Assembly (NCBI GenBank): GCA_027046525.1
Contig: JALTYD010000035.1
Span: forward strand, 1 to 5,742
Length of the DNA stretch: 5,742 bases
Origin: Pyrodictiaceae archaeon
Lineage (GTDB): Archaea > Thermoproteota > Thermoprotei_A > Sulfolobales > Pyrodictiaceae
Reading direction: 5' to 3'
The stretch's first letter is position 1. The number at the start of each line of letters is the position of its first letter. A program made the position numbers and the translations under genes. Below the pieces are notes generated by a model that did no database searches, was not told the DNA's origin, and worked only from the letters and a program-made list of their open reading frames with translations. This document shows positions 5,705 through 5,742 of this stretch, one piece after another.

Positions 5705-5742
5705 TATACAAAGGGATAGTAGAGTCTATAACATGTTACCAC

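Noticed and set aside
5557..5742. A 61-codon minus-strand frame opposite the prolidase end
   Set aside because: It lies antisense to the conserved metal-binding C terminus of prolidase, is Tyr/Leu/Ile-rich without a motif and has no convincing ribosome binding site.
5733..5742. An ATG near the right edge that might begin the next gene
   Set aside because: Only ten bases remain and no clear ribosome binding site precedes it. It sits in the 10-bp palindrome TAACATGTTA (5729-5738), too short to interpret.
1..5742. Repeated short CTAG-containing words suggesting a repeat array or CRISPR
   Set aside because: The words are dispersed without a fixed period or spacer structure and lie inside conserved coding sequence; they reflect composition and codon choice.

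Overview
The window looks like ordinary chromosomal DNA from a hyperthermophilic archaeon, probably of the Thermoproteota (crenarchaeal) type. The pointers are purine-rich coding strands, Arg codons mostly AGA/AGG, Ile mostly ATA and Leu mostly CTA. Ribosome binding sites are of the GGTGA/GGAGG kind, two or three of the six starts are GTG or TTG, five of the six stops are TAG, and a TATA-like box precedes a short leader. No lineage can be named from the sequence alone. The tetranucleotide CTAG is extraordinarily frequent: about 100 copies counted by hand, against about 22 expected from equal base frequencies.

Left two thirds (21-3843, minus strand): a compact four-gene operon for an Opp/Dpp-family ABC importer, transcribed right to left as permease dppB, permease dppC, ATPase dppD, ATPase dppF. 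Junctions are 0-9, 5 and 2 nt, and ribosome binding sites are built into the 3' ends of the preceding genes, which suggests coupled translation of the subunits. All NTP-binding motifs are intact. Both ATPases carry the four-cysteine C-terminal tail that binds a [4Fe-4S] cluster in characterised relatives. No solute-binding protein (DppA) is present; the window ends 20 nt after dppF, so it may lie just outside. Substrate class (oligopeptide or oligosaccharide) cannot be fixed from the membrane and ATPase subunits alone.

Middle (3844-3990): a 147-bp divergent promoter region. It holds a TATA-like box facing right, a weaker one facing left, and a small hairpin around the ribosome binding site of the rightward gene.

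Right third (3991-5704, plus strand): a small SLOG/LOG-like Rossmann protein of unknown substrate, then, 58 nt later, a complete M24-family Xaa-Pro dipeptidase (prolidase) with all five metal ligands. Importer plus prolidase suggests peptide uptake and final hydrolysis of proline-containing dipeptides, with the transporter on one side of the promoter region and the peptidase on the other. That link is inference from proximity.

No RNA gene, CRISPR array, insertion sequence or phage gene was seen. I found no convincing undescribed system. The points most worth checking are the CTAG enrichment, a 41-bp near-identical patch shared by the 3' ends of dppD and dppF that looks like gene conversion, and the ribosome-binding-site hairpin before the LOG-like gene.
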